This document shows positions 53,345 through 63,107 of a stretch of DNA of 64,000 nt, one piece after another. A program made the translations under genes and the position numbers. Source of the DNA: Arthrobacter sp. NtRootA1 (lineage in GTDB: Bacteria; Actinomycetota; Actinomycetes; Actinomycetales; Micrococcaceae); contig NZ_AP024630.1 of assembly GCF_019976975.1 (NCBI RefSeq), positions 1,612,001 through 1,676,000 of the forward strand, given 5' to 3'. The stretch's first letter is position 1. Each line of letters begins with the position of its first letter. The notes below the pieces were generated by a model that made no database searches, was not told the origin of the DNA, and saw only the letters and a program-made list of their open reading frames with translations.

Positions 53345-54313
53345 ATGGATCAAACCGCCGCAGTTCCCGCCCAGCAGTCCGCCGCTGCCGGTGCCCCCGT
53401 GCCCGCTGCCAGCCTTTCCGGTTTGGCGTTTTCCAAGGGCCATGGAACGGGCAATGACTTCGTCCTGATTGCTGATCCCGGTGATGCCCACGAGATCTCT
53501 CCCGAGCAAGTAGCACAGCTGTGCGACAGGCATCGGGGGATCGGTGGTGACGGTCTTATCCGCGCTGTCCCATCCCGTTACCTGCCTGAGGGCCGCGACC
53601 TGCTCGAGCAGGACGCCTCCGCCGAGTGGTTCATGGACTACCGAAACGGCGACGGCTCGCTGTCGGAGATGTGCGGTAACGGCGTCCGCGTGTTCGTGCA
53701 TTTCCTGATCGCCCAAGGCCTGGTTGAGCTCGGGCCGGGCCAGTCCTTGACCATCGGAACACGTGGCGGCATTAAGAAGATTGTGCGCACGGCCGACGGC
53801 TATGCCGTGGATATGGGCCCTTGGGAATTCATTTTCCCCGCAGAAGCACAAAGCAAAGCCATGGATGCCTTGGTCAGCGCAGACGGTCTGGAGGTGGCCC
53901 GGCCCGGGCTCTCGGTCAGCATGGGCAACCCGCACACGGTGGTAGCGCTTGCGGAGCTTGGCGAGCTCGCCGCCACGAAGTTGTTCACCGCGCCGGTAGT
54001 GGATCCCAAGCCTGCCAATGGCACCAATGTCGAGTTTGTGGTGCCCGCAGAGCCGCTGGTTCACGACGGCGTGGGAACCATCACCATGCGCGTCCACGAG
54101 CGCGGAGTGGGCGAAACCCAATCGTGTGGCACCGGGGCTTGTGCCGCCGCTGTCGCGATCCGTCATTGGGCTGGCAGCAGCGCCCCAAATGCCTGGCATG
54201 TCAACGTTCCTGGTGGCGTGGTGGACGTCAGGTTCTTCCCGGGGGAGGACGGCCGCGAACACGTTGAGCTGAGCGGCCCTGCAGTCATCGTGGCTAGTGG
54301 GACGCTTTCCTGA
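53345..54313 (+). CDS. dapF: Diaminopimelate epimerase
   Basis: 322 residues; interconverts LL- and meso-diaminopimelate for cell wall and lysine. The two catalytic Cys are C110 ([10 protein letters not shown]) and C261 ([11 protein letters not shown]). GTGNDFVLI is the N-terminal signature. About 25 Ala/Pro-rich residues precede the core. The third dap gene of this window. Its 3' end overlaps the convergent methyltransferase gene by 20 bp. Confidence 0.96.
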   Translation: MDQTAAVPAQQSAAAGAPVPAASLSGLAFSKGHGTGNDFVLIADPGDAHEISPEQVAQLCDRHRGIGGDGLIRAVPSRYLPEGRDLLEQDASAEWFMDYRNGDGSLSEMCGNGVRVFVHFLIAQGLVELGPGQSLTIGTRGGIKKIVRTADGYAVDMGPWEFIFPAEAQSKAMDALVSADGLEVARPGLSVSMGNPHTVVALAELGELAATKLFTAPVVDPKPANGTNVEFVVPAEPLVHDGVGTITMRVHERGVGETQSCGTGACAAAVAIRHWAGSSAPNAWHVNVPGGVVDVRFFPGEDGREHVELSGPAVIVASGTLS

Positions 54314-54908
54314 CCCGAAGGATCCTGAAGGACTTGGAGGTGCTCTCCCGGGAGACCGTGAAGGACTTGTCCAGTTCGTTGGCCAGCCAGCGTTGGAGGG
54401 AGTCCGAACCCAGGTTCTTCTGAACCACCATCCACGCATTGCCGCCAGGTGCCAGCCGGGGCAGCCACGTCAGGAGCAGCGTGTGTAGTTCGTCCTTGCC
54501 GATGCGGATTGGCGGGTTGGACCAGATGGTGTCGAATTCGACGCCGGGGTCTACCTCGGGCGGGAGGCTGGCCTTCACGTTGTTCAAACCCAGGGCAACC
54601 GCGTTCTCATTGGTCAGGGTGATGCAGCGCTCGTTGACGTCCACGGCGTAGACCTGTGCCAAGGGCGCCATGAGCCCCATGGTGAGGGCAACAGGGCCCC
54701 AGCCGCACCCGATATCCAGCAGGTTGCCACGGGGCGAAGGTGGTGGAACCTCGGCCAAAAGTACCTTGGTACCCTTGTCCACACCGTCAGGGCTGAAGAT
54801 ACCCGACGAGGTCTGCACGTGACGGGTAGCTCCAGCCAGTTCCACTGTGAGGGGCTTGCGGGTGAACGGACCGGCCGGTTGGGCGCTGAAATAGTGTGCA
54901 GACTCCAT
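54294..54908 (-). CDS. Class I SAM-dependent methyltransferase (RsmC/small-domain type)
   Basis: 204 residues. [16 protein letters not shown] is SAM motif [15 protein letters not shown] motif II, and [15 protein letters not shown] the NPP(x)R catalytic loop typical of rRNA base methyltransferases such as Rsm[10 protein letters not shown] at the N-terminus matches the family start. ATG 54908 is chosen: TAATCT ends 8 nt upstream and the family begins here. A start at 54995 would add 29 unconserved residues. An rRNA target is likely but not proven. Confidence 0.85.
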   Translation of the reverse strand: MESAHYFSAQPAGPFTRKPLTVELAGATRHVQTSSGIFSPDGVDKGTKVLLAEVPPPSPRGNLLDIGCGWGPVALTMGLMAPLAQVYAVDVNERCITLTNENAVALGLNNVKASLPPEVDPGVEFDTIWSNPPIRIGKDELHTLLLTWLPRLAPGGNAWMVVQKNLGSDSLQRWLANELDKSFTVSRESTSKSFRILRVRKASH

Positions 54909-54916
54909 AATTTGCC

Positions 54917-54922
54917 AGATTA
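54917..54922 (-). promoter_or_regulatory. -10 hexamer of the methyltransferase gene (leaderless)
   Basis: TAATCT on the minus strand ends 8 nt before ATG 54908. Confidence 0.45.
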
Positions 54923-55309
54923 GTTGGCTATCGTCGGCTTGGGAAACTGCCCTCGGGCCAGGACGGTTTGACAGTGCTGCTAATGTTGAAGGCATGTTCT
55001 TGATCTTTGAGTAATCAGCCCGAGCCGGCCACCACGTCGGCAAGGCACCTGCCCGCGATGCAGGCCCGCTTGGCATATCAGCCCAGCGCATGGCCATTCC
55101 GCCCGCAGGTTCCGTCCGGCAGACTCCGCACCTCCCATTGTTGGTGGATCGCGGTTGCTCAGTAGAACATGTCCCCCCAGCTGTCGCGAAAGCAGTGGCC
55201 CAGCCATCTGCTGTTAGCGCCTGGCTTAGGGTTTGGCGATGAATTCTCCTGCAGGACAGGACCTCCCGCGGACCAACCCGCTCGATTCAAGCACCACAGG
55301 AGGCCGTCT

Positions 55310-56962
55310 ATGGCCGAAGCCCGTCAGCCCAGCGCGAATACCGTCCCATTGGACACCAAACAGCACTATTCTGGATATGCCGAACAGTCTAAGGAGACCA
55401 TGACCACCCAGAAGCACTCCGGATCCGATTCCGACGCCCAGGACATGAGTCCTGAACAAATCCAGGCCGTCATTGACCGGATTCTTTCCAAGGATGTACC
55501 CGCACAGGCATCCGATGACAATGACGCCAAAGGCGTTTTCGGCAGGGCACAAGCGATCTCCACGCTTGACCAGGAACACAGCATTTACGACGGCGAGCAG
55601 GAAGACCTGGCCGAACGCCGGGCCCTCCGCCGTACCGCCGGCCTTTCCACCGAACTCGAAGACGTCACAGAGGTTGAATACCGGCAGTTGCGTCTGGAGC
55701 GCGTTGTCCTGGCTGGCCTGTGGACAGAAGGCACCCTGGCTGACGCCGAGAATTCGCTTCGCGAACTCGCAGCACTGGCAGAGACTGCCGGATCCGAGGT
55801 CCTTGACGGCCTGGTTCAGCGCCGCACGAAGCCGGATCCGGGAACGTTCCTTGGTTCGGGCAAGGCCCAGGAACTCAAGGACATCGTGGCTGCCACGGGA
55901 GCCGATACCGTGGTGGTCGACACCGAGCTTTCCCCCTCGCAGCGACGCGGACTTGAGGACATCGTCAAGGTCAAGGTGGTGGACAGGACCACGCTGATCC
56001 TGGATATCTTCGCGCAGCATGCAAAGAGTCGTGAAGGTAAGGCACAGGTTGAACTCGCACAGCTCGAGTACCTGCTCCCCAGGCTTCGTGGTTGGGGTGA
56101 CTCCATGTCACGCCAGGCCGGTGGCCAGGTGGGTGGAGCCGGTGCCGGTATGGGTTCCCGTGGTCCAGGTGAAACAAAGATCGAGCTCGATCGCCGCAGG
56201 ATCCGGACGCGCATGGCCAAGCTCCGTAGGGAGATCGCGGCCATGAAGCCGGCGCGCGAGACCAAGCGGGCCAACCGCCGTCGTAATGCCGTACCTTCGG
56301 TTGCCATCGCTGGTTATACCAACGCTGGAAAGTCCTCGCTCCTGAACCGGCTGACCGATGCTGGAGTGCTGGTGGAAAACGCACTGTTCGCCACCCTGGA
56401 CCCGACGGTCAGGAAGGCGCAGACGCCGGATGGTATCGGCTACACGCTGGCGGACACCGTTGGATTCGTCCGCTCGTTGCCTACGCAACTGGTGGAAGCC
56501 TTCCGCTCCACACTGGAAGAAGTCGCGGACGCAGACCTGATCCTGCATGTCGTGGACGCCTCCCACCCGGACCCGGAAGGGCAAATCGCGGCAGTGCGTG
56601 CTGTCTTCACCGAGGTCGACGCCCGCAAGGTTCCGGAAATCATCGTCCTGAACAAGGTGGACGTAGCGGATCCTTTCGTGGTGGAACGCCTGAAGCAAAA
56701 GGAACCGCGGCACGCCGTGGTTTCCACCCGTACGGGCCAGGGCATTCCTGAACTCCTGGAAGAGATCAGCCGGTCCATTCCCCGGCCGGGAGTCCGCCTC
56801 GAGGTGCTGATCCCGTATGACCGCGGTGACATGGTCAACAAGCTGCACAACTCCGATTCGGAAATCCTGAGCCTCGAGCACGAGGAAAACGGAACCCGCG
56901 TGGTGGCCATGGTTCGTGAAGGATTGGCCGCCGAGCTGGAGTCATTCGTCAGCAATGGTTGA
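55310..56962 (+). CDS. hflX: GTPase HflX
   Basis: 550 residues from ATG 55310. HflX is a ribosome-associated GTPase that can split stalled ribosomes. The HflX N-terminal domain contains KPDPGTFLGSGKAQELK and DTVVVDTELSPSQRRGLED. A coiled, Gly-rich linker (GGAGAGMGSRGPGETKIELDRR) leads to the G domain with GYTNAGKSSL (from about 335), TLADTVGFVRSLP and VLNKVD. Two starts compete: ATG 55310 has AGGAGG at ideal 6-nt spacing; ATG 55400 has AAGGAG but only 3 nt away. The 400 bp between the methyltransferase and this start hold no other gene that I can see. Confidence 0.93.
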   Translation: MAEARQPSANTVPLDTKQHYSGYAEQSKETMTTQKHSGSDSDAQDMSPEQIQAVIDRILSKDVPAQASDDNDAKGVFGRAQAISTLDQEHSIYDGEQEDLAERRALRRTAGLSTELEDVTEVEYRQLRLERVVLAGLWTEGTLADAENSLRELAALAETAGSEVLDGLVQRRTKPDPGTFLGSGKAQELKDIVAATGADTVVVDTELSPSQRRGLEDIVKVKVVDRTTLILDIFAQHAKSREGKAQVELAQLEYLLPRLRGWGDSMSRQAGGQVGGAGAGMGSRGPGETKIELDRRRIRTRMAKLRREIAAMKPARETKRANRRRNAVPSVAIAGYTNAGKSSLLNRLTDAGVLVENALFATLDPTVRKAQTPDGIGYTLADTVGFVRSLPTQLVEAFRSTLEEVADADLILHVVDASHPDPEGQIAAVRAVFTEVDARKVPEIIVLNKVDVADPFVVERLKQKEPRHAVVSTRTGQGIPELLEEISRSIPRPGVRLEVLIPYDRGDMVNKLHNSDSEILSLEHEENGTRVVAMVREGLAAELESFVSNG

Positions 56963-59012
56963 GAAGGTGGCGGCGGACGTCGTCGAGTCAGTGGGGGAGA
57001 AGTTTACCCTCGAGCTGTTGGACAAAGCTGTTGCCGGGATGGGCGGTCAAAGCCGTTCAGGCCAGCACGAGATGGCACGGCAAGTCACCAGGGCGATCGA
57101 GTCCGGTGAGCATTTGCTGGTCCAGGCGGGAACGGGAACGGGTAAGTCTTTGGCCTACCTGATTCCGTTGATCGCCCATTCCATGGACAGCGACAAACCG
57201 ACGCTTGTGTCCACCGCTACCTTGGCCCTGCAAACACAGATTGTGGGCCGGGACCTGCCCCGGCTGTTGGAGACCATAAGCCCGGCCCTTGAGCGTCCCG
57301 TGAACGTGGCACTCGTCAAGGGCCGGGCAAATTATGTCTGCCTGCAAAAGCTGGAGGGCGGCTTCCCCAGCGAAGAGCCGTCCGAGGGCCAACTTTTTTC
57401 CCTGGGTGAGGACACCAGCGTGCCGCATTTTGCAGCGGCGGTTGGCGGCCCGTCGTCGCAATTGGGCAAGGAAGTGGTCCGCCTGCGTGAATGGGCCGAA
57501 AAGACGGCCACGGGCGACCGCGATGAACTGATGCCGGGCGTTACCGACCGCGCCTGGCGGCAGGTCTCCGTGACGTCCATGGAGTGCCTGGGAGCGCAAA
57601 AATGCCCACTTGCCGAGGAGTGCTTTAGCGAGCAGGCACGGGCCCGGGCGGCTGAGGCCGACGTCGTGGTGACCAACCATGCCATGCTGGCCGTGAGTGC
57701 CTTCGAAGGGCTTGCTGTCCTGCCCGAGTACGACGTCGTTGTGGTTGACGAAGCGCATGAGCTGCAGGACAGGGTCACGGGGGCCGTTACCGGTCAGCTG
57801 TCCGTGGCAATGGTGCATGCCGCGGCTTCGAGCGCGCGCAAGCACACCGCTATTACCGTAGACGCCCTGAACGCGGCAGCCGATCGACTCGACATGGCCA
57901 TTGCAGGAGTTCCCAATGGTTTGCTGCCCAACGGGCTCAACGACGAACAACTGGACTGCCTGGATCAACTGCGCGATGCCACCCGCGCCGCGTTATCTGA
58001 CTCGAAGACTGACTCTTCAAACGCCGTCGACGGCGGCAGGCAGCTTGCGCGCTCACGGCTCATGCTCATTCTGGAACTGTGCGAGCGGATGCTCGCGGCC
58101 AAGGAGAACCGCGAAGTGGTGTGGTTCTCCAGGAACAGCACCTTCGATCCCCAGCAAGGGTACTCGCACCCGGACGAGACCGCGCCGGCACTGATCAACA
58201 TCGCCCCGCTAAGCGTTGCCGGCCGGCTGCGGGAAGGCCTTTTCGCAGGGCACACTGTGGTGCTTACTTCGGCCACGTTGGCTATTGGATCTGCCTTTGA
58301 GCCCGCAGCAGGTGGCCTGGGGCTCATTGGAGATGGGGCGCCTAGCTGGACCGGGTTGGACGTCGGATCGCCTTTTGATTACCCCAAGCAGGGTGTGCTT
58401 TACGTGGCCAAACACCTGCCCAAGCCCGGCAGGGGCACTTCTCCCGAGGCACTGGATGAGCTTGAAGACCTGATCCGTGCATCCGGTGGGGGAGCCCTGT
58501 GCCTCTTCTCCTCACGTCGGGCGGCCGAGGAAGCTGCAGACGCGATGCGCCCACGGCTGGATGTGGACATCCTCTGCCAGGGGGAATCCACCATGGCAGC
58601 ACTGGTGAAGCAATTTGCTGATGAGCCGGACACCTGCCTCTTCGGCACGATGTCCCTGTGGCAGGGCGTCGACGTCCCTGGCGGTTCTTGCCGCCTTGTG
58701 GTGATTGACCGCATTCCGTTCCCGAGGCCTGATGACCCGCTGATGACCGCACGCTCGCGAGCCGTTGCACAGTCCGGGGGCAACGGGTTCATGGCGGTGT
58801 CAGCTACGCACGCGGCAATTCGTCTTGCGCAGGGAGCAGGACGCCTCATTCGTTCCACCGGCGATAAAGGCGTGGTCGCCGTCCTGGACTCACGGCTTTC
58901 CACCGAACGGTACGGCGGGTTCCTACGGGCCGCTTTGCCGCCATTTTGGGCTACGACGGACCGCAACGTGGTGCGCGGCGTCCTGGAACGCTTGGGCGCA
59001 AAGAAAACGTAG
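56955..59012 (+). CDS. dinG: DinG-type ATP-dependent DNA helicase (XPD-like)
   Basis: 685 residues, superfamily 2. Walker A GTGTGKS is at 59-65, and the DEAH box VVVDEAHELQD is near 263. Four Cys (C129, C211, C217, C223; the last three in MECLGAQKCPLAEECF) form the iron-sulfur cluster of DinG/XPD helicases. Motif VI is seen as RLAQGAGRLIRSTGDKGVVAVLD. It unwinds 5'-3', probably R-loops or damaged forks. It overlaps hflX by 8 bp, so it is co-translated. No SOS box is visible upstream, although it lies next to lexA. Confidence 0.93.
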   Translation: MVEKVAADVVESVGEKFTLELLDKAVAGMGGQSRSGQHEMARQVTRAIESGEHLLVQAGTGTGKSLAYLIPLIAHSMDSDKPTLVSTATLALQTQIVGRDLPRLLETISPALERPVNVALVKGRANYVCLQKLEGGFPSEEPSEGQLFSLGEDTSVPHFAAAVGGPSSQLGKEVVRLREWAEKTATGDRDELMPGVTDRAWRQVSVTSMECLGAQKCPLAEECFSEQARARAAEADVVVTNHAMLAVSAFEGLAVLPEYDVVVVDEAHELQDRVTGAVTGQLSVAMVHAAASSARKHTAITVDALNAAADRLDMAIAGVPNGLLPNGLNDEQLDCLDQLRDATRAALSDSKTDSSNAVDGGRQLARSRLMLILELCERMLAAKENREVVWFSRNSTFDPQQGYSHPDETAPALINIAPLSVAGRLREGLFAGHTVVLTSATLAIGSAFEPAAGGLGLIGDGAPSWTGLDVGSPFDYPKQGVLYVAKHLPKPGRGTSPEALDELEDLIRASGGGALCLFSSRRAAEEAADAMRPRLDVDILCQGESTMAALVKQFADEPDTCLFGTMSLWQGVDVPGGSCRLVVIDRIPFPRPDDPLMTARSRAVAQSGGNGFMAVSATHAAIRLAQGAGRLIRSTGDKGVVAVLDSRLSTERYGGFLRAALPPFWATTDRNVVRGVLERLGAKKT

Positions 59013-59021
59013 GCGAACGCC

Positions 59022-59765
59022 CTAGAGGGAGCGCAGGACCGAGACGACCTTGCCCATAATGGTGGCTTGGTCTCCAAGTATCGGTTCGTACTGCGTGTTC
59101 TGGGGGAGCAGCCAGGTATGGCCGTCCCGCTGGCGGAAAGTCTTTACCGTGGCTTCGTCATCCAGGAGTGCTGCCACGATGTCGCCGTTGATGGCGTCAT
59201 TCTGGCGGCGGACAACTACCCAGTCACCGTCACAAATGGCGGCATCGATCATTGAGTCCCCAGCGACCTTCAGCATGAACAGTTCGCCGTGGCCCACCAG
59301 TTGCCGGGGCAGGGGCAGGACGTCCTCAATCGTCTGGTCAGCGAGGATGGGCCCACCGGCTGCGATGCGTCCCACCAGGGGCACCATCGCGGTGTCGCTG
59401 GCACTGGCCAACTCCGTCACGGCGAGTCCGCCTGCACTGCGGAGGGTAGTAGTTGCTTCCACTCCGGGAATTGTCCCGCCGTCAAGGGTCAAAGGCATAA
59501 GTACTTCCATGGCGCGGGGGCGCTTGGGATCTCTGCGCAAGTAGCCGAGCTTCTCCAACTGGGAGAGCTGGTGCGTGACGCTGGAGAGGCTCGCGAGACC
59601 AACGGTGTCGCCAATTTCGCGCATGCTGGGCGGATACCCGTTGTCATTGACGGACCGCTGGATGGTTTCCAGGATTTTCTTCTGCCGGACAGTCAGGCTT
59701 TTGGGACTCTTTTGAGGCTGTTGGCTCCGCAGGGGAACCCCGCCGCCGGTGGCTTTCGCTGCCAT
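59022..59765 (-). CDS. lexA: SOS repressor LexA
   Basis: 247 residues from ATG 59765. The N-terminal winged helix has [25 protein letters not shown] and [20 protein letters not shown]. The C-terminal S24 peptidase domain has the self-cleavage Ala136-Gly137 (GRIAAGGP), catalytic S171 (GDSMIDAAI) and K208 (EATVKTF). RecA filaments promote the cleavage. GTG 59798 is an alternative start. Its promoter and an overlapping SOS box show autorepression. It is convergent with the helicase gene (9-bp gap). Confidence 0.97.
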   Translation of the reverse strand: MAAKATGGGVPLRSQQPQKSPKSLTVRQKKILETIQRSVNDNGYPPSMREIGDTVGLASLSSVTHQLSQLEKLGYLRRDPKRPRAMEVLMPLTLDGGTIPGVEATTTLRSAGGLAVTELASASDTAMVPLVGRIAAGGPILADQTIEDVLPLPRQLVGHGELFMLKVAGDSMIDAAICDGDWVVVRRQNDAINGDIVAALLDDEATVKTFRQRDGHTWLLPQNTQYEPILGDQATIMGKVVSVLRSL

Positions 59766-59883
59766 GTTCGCCAATGCCCTTCCGTTCCGCCCGGTCACCG
59801 TCTGGAGTGAGCCCGGGGATGTTGGATCTGAAAAAATGTCAGACCCTCCTGTTCCACTGAAACAGTGCCTGTTTCTTCACTCA

Positions 59884-59912
59884 AACCTAGGCCAGGCACA
59901 GGCGTTTATCAA
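59884..59912 (-). promoter_or_regulatory. lexA promoter
   Basis: On the minus strand -35 TTGATA (59907-59912) and -10 TAGGTT (59884-59889) are separated by 17 bp. The SOS box overlaps the -35. The transcript would carry a leader of about 110 nt. Confidence 0.7.
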
Positions 59913-59924
59913 ACATTCGTTCTA
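59909..59924. promoter_or_regulatory. SOS (LexA) box of lexA
   Basis: TCAAACATTCGTTCTA matches TCGAAC-N4-GTTCGA at 10 of 12 fixed positions and overlaps the lexA -35. Confidence 0.75.
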
Positions 59925-59975
59925 GCGAGTCTCGACACCGTTCGTTGATAAGTGCTAAAAATGTCATAGCAAGGT

Positions 59976-59991
59976 TCGAATATGTGTTCTA
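59976..59991. promoter_or_regulatory. SOS (LexA) box of the LysM gene
   Basis: TCGAATATGTGTTCTA matches the LexA consensus at 10 of 12 positions and runs into TATAAA (59990-59995), a likely rightward -10. Three further GTTCGAA half-sites follow (60007, 60015 and 60028) with non-standard spacing. The 355 bp from lexA to the LysM gene hold only these regulatory sites. Confidence 0.75.
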
Positions 59992-60120
59992 TAAAAGTTG
60001 AGCAGGGTTCGAATGTTCGAAGAAAGTGTTCGAATATTCAGGCCGGGTCCAACGAACACAAGGAATTGGCAGCCAGCAACGGGCATCCGATGCAGGCAAT
60101 CGCTCAGAAGGGCTCAGCTC

Positions 60121-60480
60121 ATGTCCGCAATCTCCACGTTCCATGAATTCCGCAACACTCCGGCTCCTGCGCGTCTCCGGCTGACCCAACGCGGCAGGAT
60201 CGTGTTCTTCGGGATCCCCATCATGCTGCTCCTTGCCGCGCTGCTGAGCCTCGCCGGCTTCATTAACTCCCCGGCTAAAGCTTCTGATTCCCAAGGCCAG
60301 CTTCAGCCGCCGGTGGCCGTTACGGTTACTGTCCAGCCCGGGCAGTCCTTGTGGGGCATCGCCGGTGCGGCCGCGCCGGAGCGGGACCCCCGTGATGTCA
60401 TCGCAGAAATCATTCAGTTGAACGATCTCCGCGGGGGACGCATCCAGCCCGGCCAGCAGCTGTTCGTTCCCGCCAATTGA
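60121..60480 (+). CDS. LysM-domain membrane protein, probable SOS-induced cell-division inhibitor
   Basis: 119 residues. A basic cytosolic N-terminus (about 1-25) is followed by a membrane helix (VFFGIPIMLLLAALLSLAGFI) and an extracytoplasmic LysM peptidoglycan-binding domain (VTVQPGQSLWGIA to GRIQPGQQLFVPAN). The same arrangement, a LysM protein divergent from lexA, is found as Rv2719c (ChiZ) in Mycobacterium and is matched in function by DivS of Corynebacterium. Both are SOS-induced and delay division. An SOS box over its promoter supports the same role here. ATG 60121 has AGAAGGG upstream. Confidence 0.85.
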   Translation: MSAISTFHEFRNTPAPARLRLTQRGRIVFFGIPIMLLLAALLSLAGFINSPAKASDSQGQLQPPVAVTVTVQPGQSLWGIAGAAAPERDPRDVIAEIIQLNDLRGGRIQPGQQLFVPAN

Positions 60481-60545
60481 GCGGCCGTGGGCCTATGGGT
60501 GGGCGTCTCTGGCGTCACAGTTACTCTGCAGTCGCACCGGCACCT

Positions 60546-60551
60546 TAAACT
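60546..60551 (+). promoter_or_regulatory. -10 hexamer of hisC (leaderless)
   Basis: TAAACT ends 6 nt before GTG 60558. This favours GTG over the adjacent TTG at 60555. Confidence 0.55.
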
Positions 60552-60557
60552 GTCTTG

Positions 60558-61676
60558 GTGAGTGACCAGCTTGAGCGACTTGACCGCCTTCCCCTTCGGA
60601 CCAACCTGCGTGGATTGAGCCCCTATGGCGCGCCGCAGCTTGACGTCCCCATTTTGCTCAACGTCAACGAGAACACCCATGGCGTGCCGGCAGATGTGCA
60701 AGAGGCGATTACCCAGGCTGTTGCTGCTGCGGCCACCGGTCTGAACCGGTACCCTGACCGCGAATTCACGGAACTCCGTGAATCCCTTGCCGATTACCTC
60801 GGACACGGGCTTTCCGCGGAGAACATCTGGGCAGCCAACGGCTCCAACGAGGTCCTGCAGCAGATTATGCAGGCCTTTGGCGGTCCGGGGCGCAAAGCTC
60901 TGGGATTCCCTCCCACGTATTCCATGTACCCGCTGCTTGCCAGTGGCACGGACACCGAGTATGTCCGTGGAGTGCGAGCTGACGACTATGGCCTGGATGC
61001 GGCTTCTGCTGCTGCCCAAGTGAAGGAGACTGGCGCAAATATCGTGTTCCTCTGCTCGCCCAACAACCCCACGGGAACGGGACTGGGCCTGGACGTCGTA
61101 GAAGCCGTGTACGAAGCCGGCGAGGCCAGCCAGGCGATCGTCATCGTAGATGAGGCCTACCACGAGTTCGCGCACGACAACACGCCAAGCGCGCTGACGC
61201 TGCTTCCCGGGCGCGAACGTTTGATCGTCTCGCGAACCATGAGCAAGGCCTTTGCCCTGGCAGGTGCCCGCTTGGGCTACATGGCCGCCGCGCCTGAGGT
61301 TACCGATGCCATCAGGCTCGTTCGGCTGCCCTACCACCTCTCAGCCGTCACACAAGCCACGGCCCTGGCCGCCCTCAATCACCGCGAAGCGCTCATGGCC
61401 GACGTCGAGGACATCAAGGTGCAACGGGACCGGATTGTGACCGAACTCCTCCGAATGGGGCTCAAGCCGGCGGCATCGGACTCAAACTACGTGTTCTTCG
61501 GTGGGCTTTCGAACCCGCACGCGATCTGGCAGGGCTTGCTGGATGCGGGAGTCCTGATCCGCGACGTCGGCATTCCGGGGCACCTGCGCGTGACAGCGGG
61601 AACAGAAAAGGAAACGACGGCCTTCCTTGAAGCCTTGGAAGCCCTTCTGGACAGTCCTGCGTCCCAACCCAACTAA
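60558..61676 (+). CDS. hisC: Histidinol-phosphate aminotransferase
   Basis: 372 residues; a PLP enzyme converting imidazole-acetol phosphate to histidinol phosphate. The PLP Lys is K230 ([16 protein letters not shown]). LNVNENTHG is the HisC-type N-terminal substrate loop, with SPNNPTGTG and VDEAYHEFA completing the cofactor site. It opens the hisC-hisB-hisH-(small gene)-hisA operon; hisD is not in front of it here as it is in many actinobacteria, the LysM gene being upstream. Confidence 0.95.
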   Translation: MSDQLERLDRLPLRTNLRGLSPYGAPQLDVPILLNVNENTHGVPADVQEAITQAVAAAATGLNRYPDREFTELRESLADYLGHGLSAENIWAANGSNEVLQQIMQAFGGPGRKALGFPPTYSMYPLLASGTDTEYVRGVRADDYGLDAASAAAQVKETGANIVFLCSPNNPTGTGLGLDVVEAVYEAGEASQAIVIVDEAYHEFAHDNTPSALTLLPGRERLIVSRTMSKAFALAGARLGYMAAAPEVTDAIRLVRLPYHLSAVTQATALAALNHREALMADVEDIKVQRDRIVTELLRMGLKPAASDSNYVFFGGLSNPHAIWQGLLDAGVLIRDVGIPGHLRVTAGTEKETTAFLEALEALLDSPASQPN

Positions 61677-61722
61677 ACTTGTCAATAGACCCACCCCATT
61701 CTTCGTGTATAAGGACGTCCCA

Positions 61723-62349
61723 ATGAGCGAAACCGGCGCCAAGCCGTCCGCTGACCGCACTGCGCGCATGGAGCGCACCACCAGCGAATCCTCCGTCCTG
61801 GTGGAGATCAACCTGGATGGCACCGGTGTCTCGGACATCAGCACCACGGTTCCCTTCTATGACCACATGCTGACGGCGTTGTGCAAGCACTCCCTGATTG
61901 ACATGACCGTCAAAGCCACGGGTGACACCCACATTGATGCCCACCACACAGTTGAGGATGTGGCCATTACTTTTGGTGAGGTCTTGCGTACTGCCTTGGG
62001 CAACAAAGCCGGAATCCGCCGCTTCGGCGAAGCAACGGTTCCTTTGGACGAAGCCTTGGCGCACGCTGTCGTGGATGTTTCGGGCCGCCCGTATCTGGTG
62101 CACGGAGGAGAACCCGCAGGGCAGGAGTACCACCTGATCGGCGGCCACTTCACGGGTTCGCTGACCCGCCACGTCTTTGAGGCCATCACATTGCACGCCG
62201 GTATCTGCCTGCACATGAACGTTCTTGCAGGCCGCGATCCCCACCACATCGTCGAGGCCCAATTCAAAGCCTTTGCCCGGGCTCTTCGCTCGGCAGTGGA
62301 GTCGGATCCCCGCGTCGAGGGCATCCCATCCACCAAGGGCGCGCTATGA
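61723..62349 (+). CDS. hisB: Imidazoleglycerol-phosphate dehydratase
   Basis: 208 residues; the monofunctional actinobacterial form without a phosphatase domain. The Mn-binding His clusters are [11 protein letters not shown] and NPHHIVEA-like [17 protein letters not shown]. It starts at ATG 61723 after AAGGA; a longer frame overlapping hisC is rejected. The stop overlaps the hisH start by 4 nt (ATGA). Confidence 0.96.
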   Translation: MSETGAKPSADRTARMERTTSESSVLVEINLDGTGVSDISTTVPFYDHMLTALCKHSLIDMTVKATGDTHIDAHHTVEDVAITFGEVLRTALGNKAGIRRFGEATVPLDEALAHAVVDVSGRPYLVHGGEPAGQEYHLIGGHFTGSLTRHVFEAITLHAGICLHMNVLAGRDPHHIVEAQFKAFARALRSAVESDPRVEGIPSTKGAL

Positions 62350-63107
62350 GCGGGCAAATCCTGAAGGACGGTGCGGTTACTGACGCTTCGGCTACCGTCA
62401 AGCCGGAGTCGCCGGAAGGCAAGCCCACGGTTACGGTGCTGGACTACGGTTCAGGCAATGTCCGTTCGGCCGTTCGCGCCCTGGAACGGGCAGGCGCCGA
62501 GGTGGTTCTCAGCTCCAAGCCTGAGGACGTGCTGAATGCCGACGGGCTGCTGGTCCCCGGCGTGGGTGCCTTTGAAACAGTGATGAGGGAACTCAAGGCC
62601 GTCGATGCGATCCGCATGATTGGCCGACGCGTTGCGGGTGGACGGCCGGTCCTGGCAATCTGCGTTGGGCTGCAGGTGCTCTTCGAAGCGGGAGTCGAAC
62701 ATGGAACCGAGTCCGAGGGCATGGCTGAGTGGCCGGGCAAGGTTGAACTCCTGCCCGCCCCCGTGGTTCCCCACATGGGTTGGAACACGGTGGACGTGCC
62801 TGAAGGGTCCAAGCTTTTCGCAGGAGTCGAGCAGGAACGCTTCTACTTCGTTCACTCATACGGCGTGCAGGATTGGAACTTCGACGTCGTTCAGCCCCGG
62901 ATGGCTCCACCTTTGGTGACGTGGTCCGAGCACGGTGCCCGCTTTATCGCTGCTGTTGAAAATGGCCCCCTGTGCGCAACGCAGTTCCACCCCGAGAAAT
63001 CCGGAGACGCCGGGGCACGCCTCCTGCGCAACTGGGTGGACGGGCTTCGCAAGCCTGCATCCAAGGTGGCACAGGCTCCGGCAGCGGACGATCGTGGTGC
63101 AGCCTAA
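62346..63107 (+). CDS. hisH: Imidazole glycerol phosphate synthase, glutamine amidotransferase subunit
   Basis: 253 residues. HisH hydrolyses glutamine and channels ammonia to HisF. The catalytic Cys is C106 ([12 protein letters not shown], where most homologues read GICLGMQ), with His and Glu in [22 protein letters not shown] is the conserved start of the domain. The ATGA overlap with hisB puts the start 30 residues before this block, so the protein has an extra N-terminal tail. About 20 Ala/Lys-rich residues extend the C-terminus. Confidence 0.94.
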   Translation: MSGQILKDGAVTDASATVKPESPEGKPTVTVLDYGSGNVRSAVRALERAGAEVVLSSKPEDVLNADGLLVPGVGAFETVMRELKAVDAIRMIGRRVAGGRPVLAICVGLQVLFEAGVEHGTESEGMAEWPGKVELLPAPVVPHMGWNTVDVPEGSKLFAGVEQERFYFVHSYGVQDWNFDVVQPRMAPPLVTWSEHGARFIAAVENGPLCATQFHPEKSGDAGARLLRNWVDGLRKPASKVAQAPAADDRGAA

